Shown one piece after another: positions 17,217-26,478 of a stretch of DNA of 64,000 nucleotides (its first letter is position 1; every line of letters begins with the position of its first letter). This DNA is from Algoriphagus sp. A40. Its GTDB lineage: Bacteria; Bacteroidota; Bacteroidia; Cytophagales; Cyclobacteriaceae. The translations under genes and the position numbers were made by a program. The notes below the pieces were generated by a model. That model did not search any database. It was not told the origin of the DNA and was given only the letters and a program-made list of their open reading frames with translations. The stretch spans positions 1-64,000 of the forward strand of contig NZ_MUNY01000045.1 of NCBI RefSeq assembly GCF_002002735.1. The letters are read 5' to 3'.

Positions 17217-19595
17217 TCATTCGTTCTTCAGCGTCTCTACCGGATTTTTGATTGCAGCTTTGAAAGCCTCAATACCGACTGTCAGCATCGCGATCCCGAT
17301 TCCGAGAATTCCCGCCACGGCAAAAAACCACCATTCAATCCTGATCTGATAGGCAAATTCCTTTAACCACACCGTGCCTCCATAGTAGGAAATCGGAACT
17401 GCTATCACGACCGCCACCAAGATCAGTTTCACAAAATCTGTGGACAACAACGTCACAATACTGCCCACTGAGGCACCCATCACTTTGCGCACCCCCACTT
17501 CTTTGATCCTACTTTCTGCATTGAAAGCAGCCAATCCAAACAAGCCGATGCAGGAAACGAAGATGGAAAGCATCGCACCGACGGTGATCATCTGCTTCCA
17601 GCGGGCTTCCCTTTCGTAGCGTTTCAGGTTGTTTTCCTCTTCGAAACTGTAATCAAATGGCATGAATGGTACATGCTTTCTAAAAACCGCTTCGATCTTT
17701 TTGACAGTCTCGGCGGTGTTCCCTTCATTCAGTTTGATAAAAAGTGTCTGAAGTCCATACTTGGGATCCTGAGTCAATACCAAGGGTGCGATTTCCTCTT
17801 TGAGCGAAGCAAAGTGGTAGTCTTTCACCACACCGATTACTTTCATTTTCTTGTTTTTCCATTCAAAGTCGACCTCTTTTCCCACACCTTCTGTCCAGCC
17901 AACTTTCCTGAGAAACGCCTCATTGACCAAGATGGATTCCTCGGGATCAGTGGCAAACTCCGGGGAGAAGTTTCGGCCTTCCACCAGTTGGATTTCGAGG
18001 GTTTTGAGAAAATCATCATCCACCCCGATATACCCAAAATCAACGGTTTCATTGGCTACTTTGGCTACGGTTCCGTTGTAATTCCCATTATAACCGGCGA
18101 CAGCAGCGATCTCTGACATGCCACTAAGCTCCTGCTTGATCGCATACAGACCTGCCCGGTTTCCACGCATACCACTCACTTTCATCACCCGCTCATCATT
18201 GTAACCCAAGTCGAGGGTAGTCAGGAAATTGAACTGGGAAACAATCAAAATCGTGCCCACGACCAGGCAGATCGAAAGTGTAAACTGAAAGACCACCAAG
18301 CCTTTGGTCAGGAGGTTTTGCTGCATCAGCTTGTCCCGTTTATAGAGACTCTTGGTGGGACTGAAACCCGAAATCACGAGCGCCGGATAAAATCCCGCCA
18401 CCAAACCTGTCACCACAAACAGGCCTACAAAAACCAGGATCAGATTTGTGTCCAACAGATAGGAAAGCGATAATTCCTTGGTGGCCAAAACATTGAAAGT
18501 CGGCAGTGCAAATTGAGCTAAAAGGAAAGCAAGCACAAAGGCGAAGAAGGCAAGCAAAAATGATTCTGTCAAAAACTGAACAATCAGCTGTTTTCTCTGC
18601 CCACCGATGACTTTGCGGATCCCGATTTCCTTGGCTCGGCTCAGCGATCTGGCAATAGCAAGATTCACAAAATTGATGCAGGCAATGATCAGGATGAAAA
18701 GCCCGATGCCGCCAAGAATGTAAGAGTACACCGGATTGCTGGTTCGGGTGATTCCGTTCCGGTCGTTGTCCATCCCATTGTCCAGGTGGATGTCCATAAA
18801 GGGTTGCAGACTGAAACTAACTTTTTCATGAAATCCGGGTGAATTGGCAAGTTCTTTGGCTGCGTTGATTTCAAAAATCTTGTCCATTTTCGGACCGATC
18901 TGAGCCGGATCTGCACCAGGATTTAAGAAGACAAAGGTGTTCATATAGAAACCCAGCCATTCGTCATCAGTCCAACCGTTGGCCACCTGCCATTCAAAGG
19001 AGATCATGCTGTCAAACTGGATCGTGGAGTTTTGAGGGATTGTTTTGACCACTCCGGAAACCATAAAAGGAACAAACTGATCCTTCACCTTGAGTTCGAC
19101 GACTTTGCCGACAGCGTCTGTGGTTCCGAAATAATTTTCTGCCATTTCCTCAGTCAGCACGATCGAACTGATGTCCGAAAGGACAGTCTTTGGATCACCA
19201 TGAAGTAGTGGAAGCGAAAAAACCTCAAAAAATACAGGATCCGCGAAAAGCACATTGGTACTCAAAAAGTCCTCTCCCTTTTTGACGACAAACGGCTGAG
19301 TCTGGGTTCGGATTACTTCTCGGATCTCGGGAATTCCGTCCTTAAATGAAGGTCCATGTATCGCATTTGTACTTGCAATGGTGTTCTCATCCTCTGAGGA
19401 GGCCATCGTCACCTTGATGCGATAGAGCTCATTCCCGTTTTGCTGAAAGCGGTCAAACGTCGATTCATCTTTGAAATACAGCAGGATCAAAATACAGCAG
19501 GTCAGCCCCAGGGCCAATCCTCCGATATTGATGAGAGAAAAGACTTTGCTTCGCACCAGGCTTCTCCAGCCGATTTTAAGGTAATTTTTCCACAT
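17217..19595 (-). CDS. Duplicated MacB/FtsX-type ABC permease (P7), first gene of block C
   Basis: 792 residues from the start chosen here (MWKNYLKIGWRSLVRSKVF). An in-frame start 50 codons upstream (19745) is rejected: it would add sequence unlike any paralogue and would lie upstream of the -24/-12-like element at 19712-19727. Coupling motifs RAKEIGIRKVIGGQ with VQFLTES, and RIKEVGVRKVMGAS with LLSTDF; it ends NPVETLKNE. Periplasmic domain 2 contains the family signature VIGVVKDYHFASL. It leads block C (P7-P6). The divergent FG-GAP gene starts 369 nt away, with the upstream site between them. Confidence 0.95.
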   Translation of the reverse strand: MWKNYLKIGWRSLVRSKVFSLINIGGLALGLTCCILILLYFKDESTFDRFQQNGNELYRIKVTMASSEDENTIASTNAIHGPSFKDGIPEIREVIRTQTQPFVVKKGEDFLSTNVLFADPVFFEVFSLPLLHGDPKTVLSDISSIVLTEEMAENYFGTTDAVGKVVELKVKDQFVPFMVSGVVKTIPQNSTIQFDSMISFEWQVANGWTDDEWLGFYMNTFVFLNPGADPAQIGPKMDKIFEINAAKELANSPGFHEKVSFSLQPFMDIHLDNGMDNDRNGITRTSNPVYSYILGGIGLFILIIACINFVNLAIARSLSRAKEIGIRKVIGGQRKQLIVQFLTESFLLAFFAFVLAFLLAQFALPTFNVLATKELSLSYLLDTNLILVFVGLFVVTGLVAGFYPALVISGFSPTKSLYKRDKLMQQNLLTKGLVVFQFTLSICLVVGTILIVSQFNFLTTLDLGYNDERVMKVSGMRGNRAGLYAIKQELSGMSEIAAVAGYNGNYNGTVAKVANETVDFGYIGVDDDFLKTLEIQLVEGRNFSPEFATDPEESILVNEAFLRKVGWTEGVGKEVDFEWKNKKMKVIGVVKDYHFASLKEEIAPLVLTQDPKYGLQTLFIKLNEGNTAETVKKIEAVFRKHVPFMPFDYSFEEENNLKRYEREARWKQMITVGAMLSIFVSCIGLFGLAAFNAESRIKEVGVRKVMGASVGSIVTLLSTDFVKLILVAVVIAVPISYYGGTVWLKEFAYQIRIEWWFFAVAGILGIGIAMLTVGIEAFKAAIKNPVETLKNE

Positions 19596-19711
19596 TGGGG
19601 TACTGATTTGAATAAGTGAAAACGAGAAATTTGGAACTATCTTTTTGCAAATCCAGCTTACTGTTTTTGTAAAAACCCGGTCAAAAGAACCTGATTTCAC
19701 ACGATGTTCTT

Positions 19712-19727
19712 TTCCAGATTTGTGCCA
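19712..19727 (-). promoter_or_regulatory. Sigma-54-like -24/-12 element for P7-P6
   Basis: Minus strand reads TGGCACAAATCTGGAA after TTTTTTAC. The -24 box is exact; the -12 region is TGGAA. It lies about 117 nt before the P7 ATG. Confidence 0.6.
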
Positions 19728-19787
19728 GTAAAAAATCCTTTCCAACTAATCAAAAACAGCCTTTTCCACTTTTTTCACGCAAATAAT

Positions 19788-19816
19788 CGCCCAAATTTGT
19801 CCGCATTCGGTCAAAA
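19788..19816. promoter_or_regulatory. Activator-like upstream site of block C
   Basis: Plus strand CGCCCAAATTTGTCCG, then CATTCGGTCAAAA. The right half matches the consensus fully; the left half-site is CGCCC. The gap to the -24 edge is 60 bp. Confidence 0.6.
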
Positions 19817-19964
19817 TCAAAATCAGGAAATGCCGACGTTTCTGTTAAAGACTTTTCGTAATTGAGGCTAAAATTAAAACTGCAAAGTTACTTTTCGCAG
19901 GTTAAGTCATCTATCCCTTTTCCTCAAAAATCTCCTATCTTTAAGTTAGACCACTTCCAAAGCC

Positions 19965-21125
19965 ATGTTTTACACTTCAATTTTATACCTGACCCTTGTT
20001 TTTCAATATAAAAATGCCCCTGTTTTTGAGGAGCAGGTGATAGATACCGGAGTTGCCATCGGCTATGGAATCGCCATTGGCGATGTGGACGGAGACGGCA
20101 AGCAGGATATCCTTTTGGCAGATAAAAAACAAATCGTCTGGTATCGAAACGGGGATTGGAAAAAGCAGGTGATGGCTGAAAACCTCACAACTTCCGACAA
20201 TGTCTGTATCGCTGCCCGTGATCTCGACGGAGACGGCAAAGTTGAGGTGGCAGTTGGGGCTCAGTGGAATCCGGGTGAAACCTCAGACACTGAAAAATCC
20301 GGAGCAGTGATTTACCTGATCCGACCAGCTGATCCGACACAATTCTGGACTCCCAAAACGCTCCATCATGAACCAACTACCCATAGAATGCGATGGCTAA
20401 AGACCGAAAATTCTTCCCATCTGATTGTGGTTCCTTTGCACGGCAGAGGAAATGCAAACGGTGAAGGTGCTGGTGTGAAAGTGATCGCCTATGAATTTCC
20501 TGACAATCCAGCTGGCGAATGGAAGTATAAAGTCATTGAGGAAAGCATGCACCTGACACATAACTTGGATGTGATCGGAAAAGACTCTGATAATGCCATT
20601 CTTTTGGGAGGAAAAGAAGGTGTCACCTATTTAGGTTCTGCAGCAGCGAATTGGGAAAAAGAAAAAATCAATCTCCCTACCAATCCAAGTGTAGGTGAAC
20701 TTCGATTGGGCAAGAGTTCAGGAAAAAATCAATTTTTGGCTACCATCGAACCCATGCACGGGACAACGCTGGTCGCTTATGAGGGTCTTGGGGATAAAAT
20801 GGATTCTAAAGACCTAAAAAGAAATGTCCTCCACTCCCAACTCAAGGACGGTCACGCAATCGCAGTTGGGGATTTTTTGGGTTTGGGCTCAGATCAAATC
20901 GCGGTGGGCTGGCGGTTGCCCAATGAAGCGGGAGAATTTGGCATCAAGCTTTTTGTGCCAAAAAACGGTTCATTCTCTGAATTTGAGGAGCATTGGATCG
21001 ACAAAAACGGCATGGCGTGTGAAGACCTGCAGGCCGCAGATCTGGACGGAGACGGCAAACTGGACCTGATTGCTTCAGGCAGATCCACCAAAAACCTCAA
21101 GATCTATTGGAATAGCAGTCGATGA
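19965..21125 (+). CDS. FG-GAP/VCBS repeat protein
   Basis: 386 residues. Three calcium-loop motifs of the integrin-like FG-GAP/VCBS type are visible: DVDGDGKQD (about 40), DLDGDGKVE (about 86) and DLDGDGKLD (about 359), with weaker blades between (for example AIAVGDFLGLGSDQIAVG), so a seven-bladed propeller is likely. The N-terminus (MFYTSILYLTLVF) is a short hydrophobic segment that may act as a signal peptide. Such proteins are usually exported and bind carbohydrate or protein; no catalytic domain is seen. It is divergent from P7 and convergent with P8 (78 nt), at the boundary of blocks C and D. Confidence 0.85.
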   Translation: MFYTSILYLTLVFQYKNAPVFEEQVIDTGVAIGYGIAIGDVDGDGKQDILLADKKQIVWYRNGDWKKQVMAENLTTSDNVCIAARDLDGDGKVEVAVGAQWNPGETSDTEKSGAVIYLIRPADPTQFWTPKTLHHEPTTHRMRWLKTENSSHLIVVPLHGRGNANGEGAGVKVIAYEFPDNPAGEWKYKVIEESMHLTHNLDVIGKDSDNAILLGGKEGVTYLGSAAANWEKEKINLPTNPSVGELRLGKSSGKNQFLATIEPMHGTTLVAYEGLGDKMDSKDLKRNVLHSQLKDGHAIAVGDFLGLGSDQIAVGWRLPNEAGEFGIKLFVPKNGSFSEFEEHWIDKNGMACEDLQAADLDGDGKLDLIASGRSTKNLKIYWNSSR

Positions 21126-21203
21126 AATGACTAGTTATTGAAAGACAAAAGGCTTCACGTAAATCGTAAATCCGAAATCTCCTATCCGAAATCCGAAATC
21201 ACC

Positions 21204-23618
21204 CTACTCGCTTCTCAGGCTGTCCACAGGATTCATCAGCGCAGTCCGAACCGACTGAAAACTCACCGTAAGCATGGCAATCACCAAAGCCACTAAACCT
21301 GTGATAAGGAAGTATCCCCAATGCAGGTCGATTTTGAAGGCGAAATTTTCCAGCCAAGTACTTGCCAGATAGAGGCTGAGCGGCACTGAAATCAAAATCG
21401 CCAAGAGTACCGTTTTTCCAAAATCCCTGGAAAGCAAGGCAACAATACTCCAATCGGTTGCGCCCATGGTTTTGCGGATACCAATTTCCTTGGTTCGCTG
21501 TTCGGTCATAAAAGCCGTCAGCCCATACAGACCAAGACATGCAATGAATATGGCCAACAGGGCACAGCCGACAATGATCGAAGAGGTCCGTTCCTCTTTT
21601 TTATAATTCCGCTGAAAGTCCTGGTCCAAAAACGAATAAACAAAGGGTTCGGTAATGGCCGATTTTTCCCATGCAGTGCTGGCACTTTCCAAAACCTCGG
21701 TCGCATTTCCTCCCTGGAAATTTGCTATCAAATGACCTCCGTAAGGATTATTGATAAATGCGTAAGGTTCGATTTCTTTGTGGAGACTTTGAAAGTGGAA
21801 ATCCTTGACTACTCCAACAATCTCCAGCGAATTCAACTCCCCTCTCCATTCATTATGGACCTGTCGCCCCACAGCATCTTCCACCTCATAGCCCAGAGCC
21901 TTGATGGCGGATTCGTTCAGAATAATAGATGGTACTTCAGATTTAAAATCGCTGGTAAAGGACCTGCCTGCGAGCAGCTTAAATCCAAGCGTTTCCACGA
22001 AATCGTCCCCAACGCTGGCATTTGTAATATTGACAACTTCCTCCACTGACTTTCCTTCCGCGTAATACAGCATACTTTCGATGTTTTCGATGCCCGGATA
22101 GGTCGATGCGATGGTCACTGATTTCACGTTGGTATTTTGAAGCAGACCTGATTTCAGCACTTCGTACTTGCCCGCAGCATCCTCACTTTGAAGCGGAATC
22201 ACGAGTTGCTGGTCTTTGGCAAAACCCAGATCCTGCTTTTTCACAAAATCCAGCTGCTCCCGGATCACAAAAACCATCAAAATCAAACAGGCTGAAATCG
22301 CAAACTGAAAGACTACCAACACCTGCCTCAATGAAAATCCCACCATGTGACCCCTGAATCTCCCCTTCAAAACCTTAATCGGGGTGAATCCCGAAAGGAA
22401 AAATGCCGGATAAACTCCAGCTGCAATCCCTGCAAGGACAGCTGTAACAATAATCCCAGCCACTGGCAAAAAGCTCTGGTAAAGCTCAAGTTCTTTGCCG
22501 GTCATTCGGTTGAAAAATGGCAATAAAAGCGAGGCACCGACCAAAGCTATCAGCAATCCCAACAGAGAAATCAGGATGGATTCTCCCAAAAACTGCCAAA
22601 TCAAAGCCTTGCGGTCTGCTCCGAGTAATTTTCTGATTCCCACTTCCTTGGATCGCTTTTCGGATCTGGCTGTAGCCAAATTCATAAAATTGATGCAGGC
22701 AATCAGCAAAATGAAGACAGCCACCGACCCGAAAACATAAAGCGTGGTCAGATTTCCGGTGGCTCCCAACTCATATTCCAGTTTGGATTGCAGGTAGATA
22801 TCCCGGACAGGCTGAACAAATAGCGTTTTGGAAAATCCCATTGTTTTGAGGTCAGCAGCCGCTTTTCTATCAAAATACGAAGCTAGCTTCACCTCAAAAG
22901 CTGCCGGATCTGCATTATCCTCCAGTTTCACATAGGTGTAAAAAATGTTGTTAGTCGCCCAATTGGTCATGGATTTCACCCAGTCACCGGTGCCATTGTT
23001 TTCCATGGAAAGTAAAAAATTGGCATCAATATGAGACTTCATTCCCTTGTCTTGGAATACACCGGTTACCGTGAAATCAAAATCTCCAAAGGGAAGACCA
23101 ACAGTCAGCGACTGGTTTACCGGATCGGTATTGCCAAACAATTTTGCGGATAGTGTCTCAGATAAAATCACAGAATTGGGAGCCAGCAATGCCCTTTCCG
23201 GACTCCCTTTTGAAAACTGATAGTCAAAAACCCGGAAAAAAGTCGAATCAATGAAATATCCCTTTGTCTCATAAAACTGCTTGGATTCACCTCCGGTTTT
23301 GGTTTTGAGCAGCATTTTGTCCAATTCCGGGAATTTCAGCAGTCGGGTAGCTTTCTCTACTTCCGGGAATTCGTCGGCCAATCCCTGAGCGACAGGCCCG
23401 GGAGTCCCAGCCCAGTCCACATCAGTAGTCCGAACAGCGATCCGATAGAGTCGGTCCACGTCTTTCAGGTGCTTGTCATAGGAAAATTCATCTGTGATAA
23501 ACAGCCCGATCAGTAGACAAACCACCAACCCGACAGCCATCCCGCACACATTGATTGCAGTGAGTGACATGTGCTTTTTCAGATTTCTGAGGGATATTTT
23601 GATGTTGTTTTTCCACAT
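21204..23618 (-). CDS. Duplicated MacB/FtsX-type ABC permease (P8), last gene of block D
   Basis: 804 residues; starts MWKNNIKISLRNLKKHMSL. Coupling motifs RSKEVGIRKLLGAD with WQFLGES, and RTKEIGIRKTMGAT with LLSRDF; it ends NPVDSLRSE. The first extracytoplasmic domain keeps the family run VILSETLSAKLFG and the second keeps EIVGVVKDFHFQSL. The spacer from P9 (196 nt) is a standard array spacer with no promoter-like element, so transcription probably continues from the P11 promoter through P10 and P9. Confidence 0.95.
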   Translation of the reverse strand: MWKNNIKISLRNLKKHMSLTAINVCGMAVGLVVCLLIGLFITDEFSYDKHLKDVDRLYRIAVRTTDVDWAGTPGPVAQGLADEFPEVEKATRLLKFPELDKMLLKTKTGGESKQFYETKGYFIDSTFFRVFDYQFSKGSPERALLAPNSVILSETLSAKLFGNTDPVNQSLTVGLPFGDFDFTVTGVFQDKGMKSHIDANFLLSMENNGTGDWVKSMTNWATNNIFYTYVKLEDNADPAAFEVKLASYFDRKAAADLKTMGFSKTLFVQPVRDIYLQSKLEYELGATGNLTTLYVFGSVAVFILLIACINFMNLATARSEKRSKEVGIRKLLGADRKALIWQFLGESILISLLGLLIALVGASLLLPFFNRMTGKELELYQSFLPVAGIIVTAVLAGIAAGVYPAFFLSGFTPIKVLKGRFRGHMVGFSLRQVLVVFQFAISACLILMVFVIREQLDFVKKQDLGFAKDQQLVIPLQSEDAAGKYEVLKSGLLQNTNVKSVTIASTYPGIENIESMLYYAEGKSVEEVVNITNASVGDDFVETLGFKLLAGRSFTSDFKSEVPSIILNESAIKALGYEVEDAVGRQVHNEWRGELNSLEIVGVVKDFHFQSLHKEIEPYAFINNPYGGHLIANFQGGNATEVLESASTAWEKSAITEPFVYSFLDQDFQRNYKKEERTSSIIVGCALLAIFIACLGLYGLTAFMTEQRTKEIGIRKTMGATDWSIVALLSRDFGKTVLLAILISVPLSLYLASTWLENFAFKIDLHWGYFLITGLVALVIAMLTVSFQSVRTALMNPVDSLRSE

Positions 23619-23628
23619 GATTTCTTTG

Positions 23629-23814
23629 ATTGGAAAATTTTTAAAATTGAAAGATTGGAAAATTGAGTGTTGGAAAGTATAAAGTGGTAAGGTTCTAAAG
23701 TTGAAAGGTTTGAAAGTTTCCTAGAGTTGAAGACCAAATCACTAGTTGAGGCCTCGTAAATCGTAAATCAAAATTCGTAAATCCGAAATCCAATATCCGA
23801 AATCCGAAATACCC
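23629..23814. repeat. Array spacer repeat, copy P8/P9
   Basis: Leader GATTGGAAAATTTTTAAAAT, core GTTTCCTAGAGTTGAAG...CACTAGTTGAGGCCTCGTA, tail of CGTAAATC and CCGAAATCC repeats. Its length (196 nt with flanks) nearly equals that of the next two spacers (192 and 193). Confidence 0.8.
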
Positions 23815-26286
23815 TCATTCACTTCGAATCGATTCCACCGGATTGGCTTGAGCGGATCTGAGAGACTGAATCGAGACGGTGGCATAAGCCACAACTACCG
23901 AAATAACCGCAGTCAAGAGAAAGAACCCAGCCGAAATCGGTATTCTGTAAGCAAACTGCCCGAGCCACTGAGACATCAGCCAATACCCCAAAGGCAAAGC
24001 CACGAGCAAAGAGAGAAAGACCATCACCAAAAATTCCCCGGTGATCTTGTGCACAATTGCCATTACTGATGCTCCCAAAACCCGGCGGATTCCGATTTCT
24101 TTTCGTTTGGACTCGGCGGTAAAGATGGACAAGCCCAACAAGCCCAGGCAAGAGATCAGGAGCGCCAAAAAGGAAAACAGCCCGAGCAGATAGCTGGTTT
24201 TGGCTTGCTGCTCGTATTGCATGGATATCGCCTCATCGATAAACCGATAGTCAAAAGGCAAACCCTGATAGACCGATCTCCAGGCAGCCTTGAGCTGGAT
24301 CAGAAGTTCGGGACTGATGCCCTGATCCACCTTGATCAAGGTATGGTTGGTACCGTCAAAAGCAGCGTTTTTGGCAGGCAAATAGATGGTGGGGGTCAGG
24401 CTGTAGCGCAGATCCCGGGTATGGTAGTCTTTCACCACACCGACAATATTTCCTTTGAAATTGGAGAAAAGCTCTCCGTTTTCCTCTGTGAAAACCCGCA
24501 GGTCGGACCCGATGGCTTCTCGGGCATCTTTGTCCAACCAGTCCAGGGCAGATTCATTGACGATCATGGCGACATTCTCCAAACCCGGAAATCTGTCCCG
24601 CATCAACTTTGACACTCCCCGATCAGCACCGTCTTCGAGAAACTCCCGGCCTGCCACCATCGGAACGCCCAAACTTTCAAATAAACCTGCATCTACATAC
24701 TGCACATTGATGTTTTTGGCTTCCCCTTCTTTGATACCCGGATAGTCCGCCATTGGATTCCATCCGGTATCCATTCCAGGTCGGTCACTGGTAAATTTCA
24801 CCGAACTAACACCGGGGATTTTTGACAATTCCTGCTTGAGAATGTCCCCCTTTTCTTTGGCAAGATTTCCCATTTTTACAGAAATCAACCCTTCTGAATC
24901 AAATCCCATGGAGGTATTTCTCAGGTAGTCATGCTGATAGTAAACCACTGAAGCGCAGAAAACCAGCAGGGCCGAAAGCACAAACTGAAATACGACCAGA
25001 CTTTTGCGCAGCAGAGACTTCCCGCCCCTCAAAGCGGAGCTCTTCAAGATCAACTCGGGCTTCAATCCAGAAAGGTAAAAAGCCGGGAAAATCCCCGCCA
25101 AAAGAGAAGATCCCACCCAAACCATCAGAAGCAATAGCTGAAGGGAGCTGTCCTCCCCCAAATTCAAAGGAATGGTAAAGCCCATCCGAGACTCAATCGT
25201 CGGAGTCACCAGATAGACAATCAGCAAGCCAAGTTCAAGGGAAACCGCATTTATAAGAAAAGATTCAGCCAAAAACTGACTCAACAACTGACCTCGCTGG
25301 GCTCCGTTGACCTTGCGGATTCCGATTTCCTTCATCCGCTTGATCGCTCTGGCCGTTGCCAGGTTGATGAAATTGATGCAGGCCAAAACCAATACAAAAA
25401 TGCCGATCGAAAGAAAGATGACCAGTGTCTGACGCGAAATCGGTGGAGTCCAATCACCCTGAAAATCCGCATCGGTGTGGATACTTTGGATAGGTTGGAG
25501 AAAATGCACATACCCCTTTGCCTCCTCTGCATTCCGGTAGTTGGGGTTGACCTCCGGTATCTTTTTGCTCACCTGTGCTGCGTCCGTTTGGGGTTCCGTC
25601 TTCACATACGTATAAGTCTGTGGCCACCAGAAACTTCCAAAATCAGCCGTGACCGGAAAGTCATTGAAGGACTTAAACGTGTTCATGGAAGCGATAAAAT
25701 CGAAGGCCATGTGGGTGTTTTTCGGAAGGTCTTTGAGTACTCCCCGTACTTCAAAAGCTAAATCACCCGTAGAAATTAATGATTTTCCGACAGGATCCTC
25801 CTCACCAAAATACTTCTGCGCCATGGCTTCGGTAATGATCACTTGGTAGGTATTTTCCAACACACCATCCCAGCTTCCTTTGCTCAGTTCAAAACCAAAA
25901 ATCCTGTCAAAGCCCGGATCGGAAAAGATAAACCTGTCCTCCCGAAAACTTTCCTCCGGCGCCGTTCCTTCCGGAGCATGCAGGTAGGTGCTGATCTGAG
26001 TCACACTCACGACTTCAGAAAGTTCCTCAACAAATTCTTTGCGAAGCATGGGAGCCACAGCCCCACCTGCCCAAGACCAATTCTGGTCAGAATTCACCGT
26101 TTGCACTACACGATGGATCCGATCAGAATCCGGGTGAAATTGATCATAAGATCGCTCAAACTTCACAAATGCCATCAGGATCAGGCAGCTTGCCAGTCCT
26201 ATTGAAAGTCCGAGGACATTGATCAGAGAGAATGCTTTCTGTCGGATCAAGTTTCTCCAGGCGATTTTAAGGTAGTTTTTCCACAT
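23815..26286 (-). CDS. Duplicated MacB/FtsX-type ABC permease (P9), block D
   Basis: 823 residues, the longest complete member by supported start; begins MWKNYLKIAWRNLIRQKAFSL. Coupling motif 1 is RMKEIGIRKVNGAQ with SQFLAES. Motif 2 is KRKEIGIRRVLGAS followed by HKITGEF, with Arg for the second basic residue and a divergent downstream helix. It ends NPVESIRSE. The second extracytoplasmic domain has an insert around DGADRGVSKLMRDRFPG (about residue 560) that most paralogues lack. N-terminal residues are close to those of P6 (KSFSL/KAFSL), so the two may be related more closely than their positions suggest. Confidence 0.95.
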   Translation of the reverse strand: MWKNYLKIAWRNLIRQKAFSLINVLGLSIGLASCLILMAFVKFERSYDQFHPDSDRIHRVVQTVNSDQNWSWAGGAVAPMLRKEFVEELSEVVSVTQISTYLHAPEGTAPEESFREDRFIFSDPGFDRIFGFELSKGSWDGVLENTYQVIITEAMAQKYFGEEDPVGKSLISTGDLAFEVRGVLKDLPKNTHMAFDFIASMNTFKSFNDFPVTADFGSFWWPQTYTYVKTEPQTDAAQVSKKIPEVNPNYRNAEEAKGYVHFLQPIQSIHTDADFQGDWTPPISRQTLVIFLSIGIFVLVLACINFINLATARAIKRMKEIGIRKVNGAQRGQLLSQFLAESFLINAVSLELGLLIVYLVTPTIESRMGFTIPLNLGEDSSLQLLLLMVWVGSSLLAGIFPAFYLSGLKPELILKSSALRGGKSLLRKSLVVFQFVLSALLVFCASVVYYQHDYLRNTSMGFDSEGLISVKMGNLAKEKGDILKQELSKIPGVSSVKFTSDRPGMDTGWNPMADYPGIKEGEAKNINVQYVDAGLFESLGVPMVAGREFLEDGADRGVSKLMRDRFPGLENVAMIVNESALDWLDKDAREAIGSDLRVFTEENGELFSNFKGNIVGVVKDYHTRDLRYSLTPTIYLPAKNAAFDGTNHTLIKVDQGISPELLIQLKAAWRSVYQGLPFDYRFIDEAISMQYEQQAKTSYLLGLFSFLALLISCLGLLGLSIFTAESKRKEIGIRRVLGASVMAIVHKITGEFLVMVFLSLLVALPLGYWLMSQWLGQFAYRIPISAGFFLLTAVISVVVAYATVSIQSLRSAQANPVESIRSE

Positions 26287-26290
26287 GATT

Positions 26291-26478
26291 CATTGATTGG
26301 AAAATTTCAAAATTGGAAAATTGAAAGATTAGGAGTTGGAATGTGGTAAGGTTCTAAAGTTGTAAAGTCTCCGAGAGTTCAAGGCCAAAATACTAGTTTA
26401 GGCCTCGTACCCCGAGCTTTCGGGGCGTACTTCGCATTTCTTAAATCCGAAATCACATGTCCGAAATCCGAAATCCCA
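26291..26478. repeat. Array spacer repeat, copy P9/P10
   Basis: Same leader, core (AAAATACTAGTTTAGGCCTCGTA) and CCGAAATCC tail as at 23629-23814, interrupted between core and tail by the palindrome variant at 26410-26425. Confidence 0.8.
26410..26425. mobile_element. Palindrome variant CCCCGAGCTTTCGGGG
   Basis: Six-base stems CCCCGA/TCGGGG with a four-base loop, flanked by CGTA on both sides. It occupies the same point of the array spacer as the 18-bp copies at 11665 and 43584. Confidence 0.55.

Larger units (their letters stand above)
19596..19964. other. Divergent control region between P7 and the FG-GAP gene
   Basis: This 369-bp gap carries the block C elements (19712-19727 and 19788-19816). 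TATCTTTA at 19936-19943 resembles the Bacteroidota -7 box TAnnTTTG and may serve the plus-strand gene that starts at 19965. Confidence 0.5.

Noticed and set aside
19596..19745. 50-codon N-terminal extension of P7
   Set aside because: It would contain the -24/-12-like element, and paralogues all begin at the MWKNY motif.
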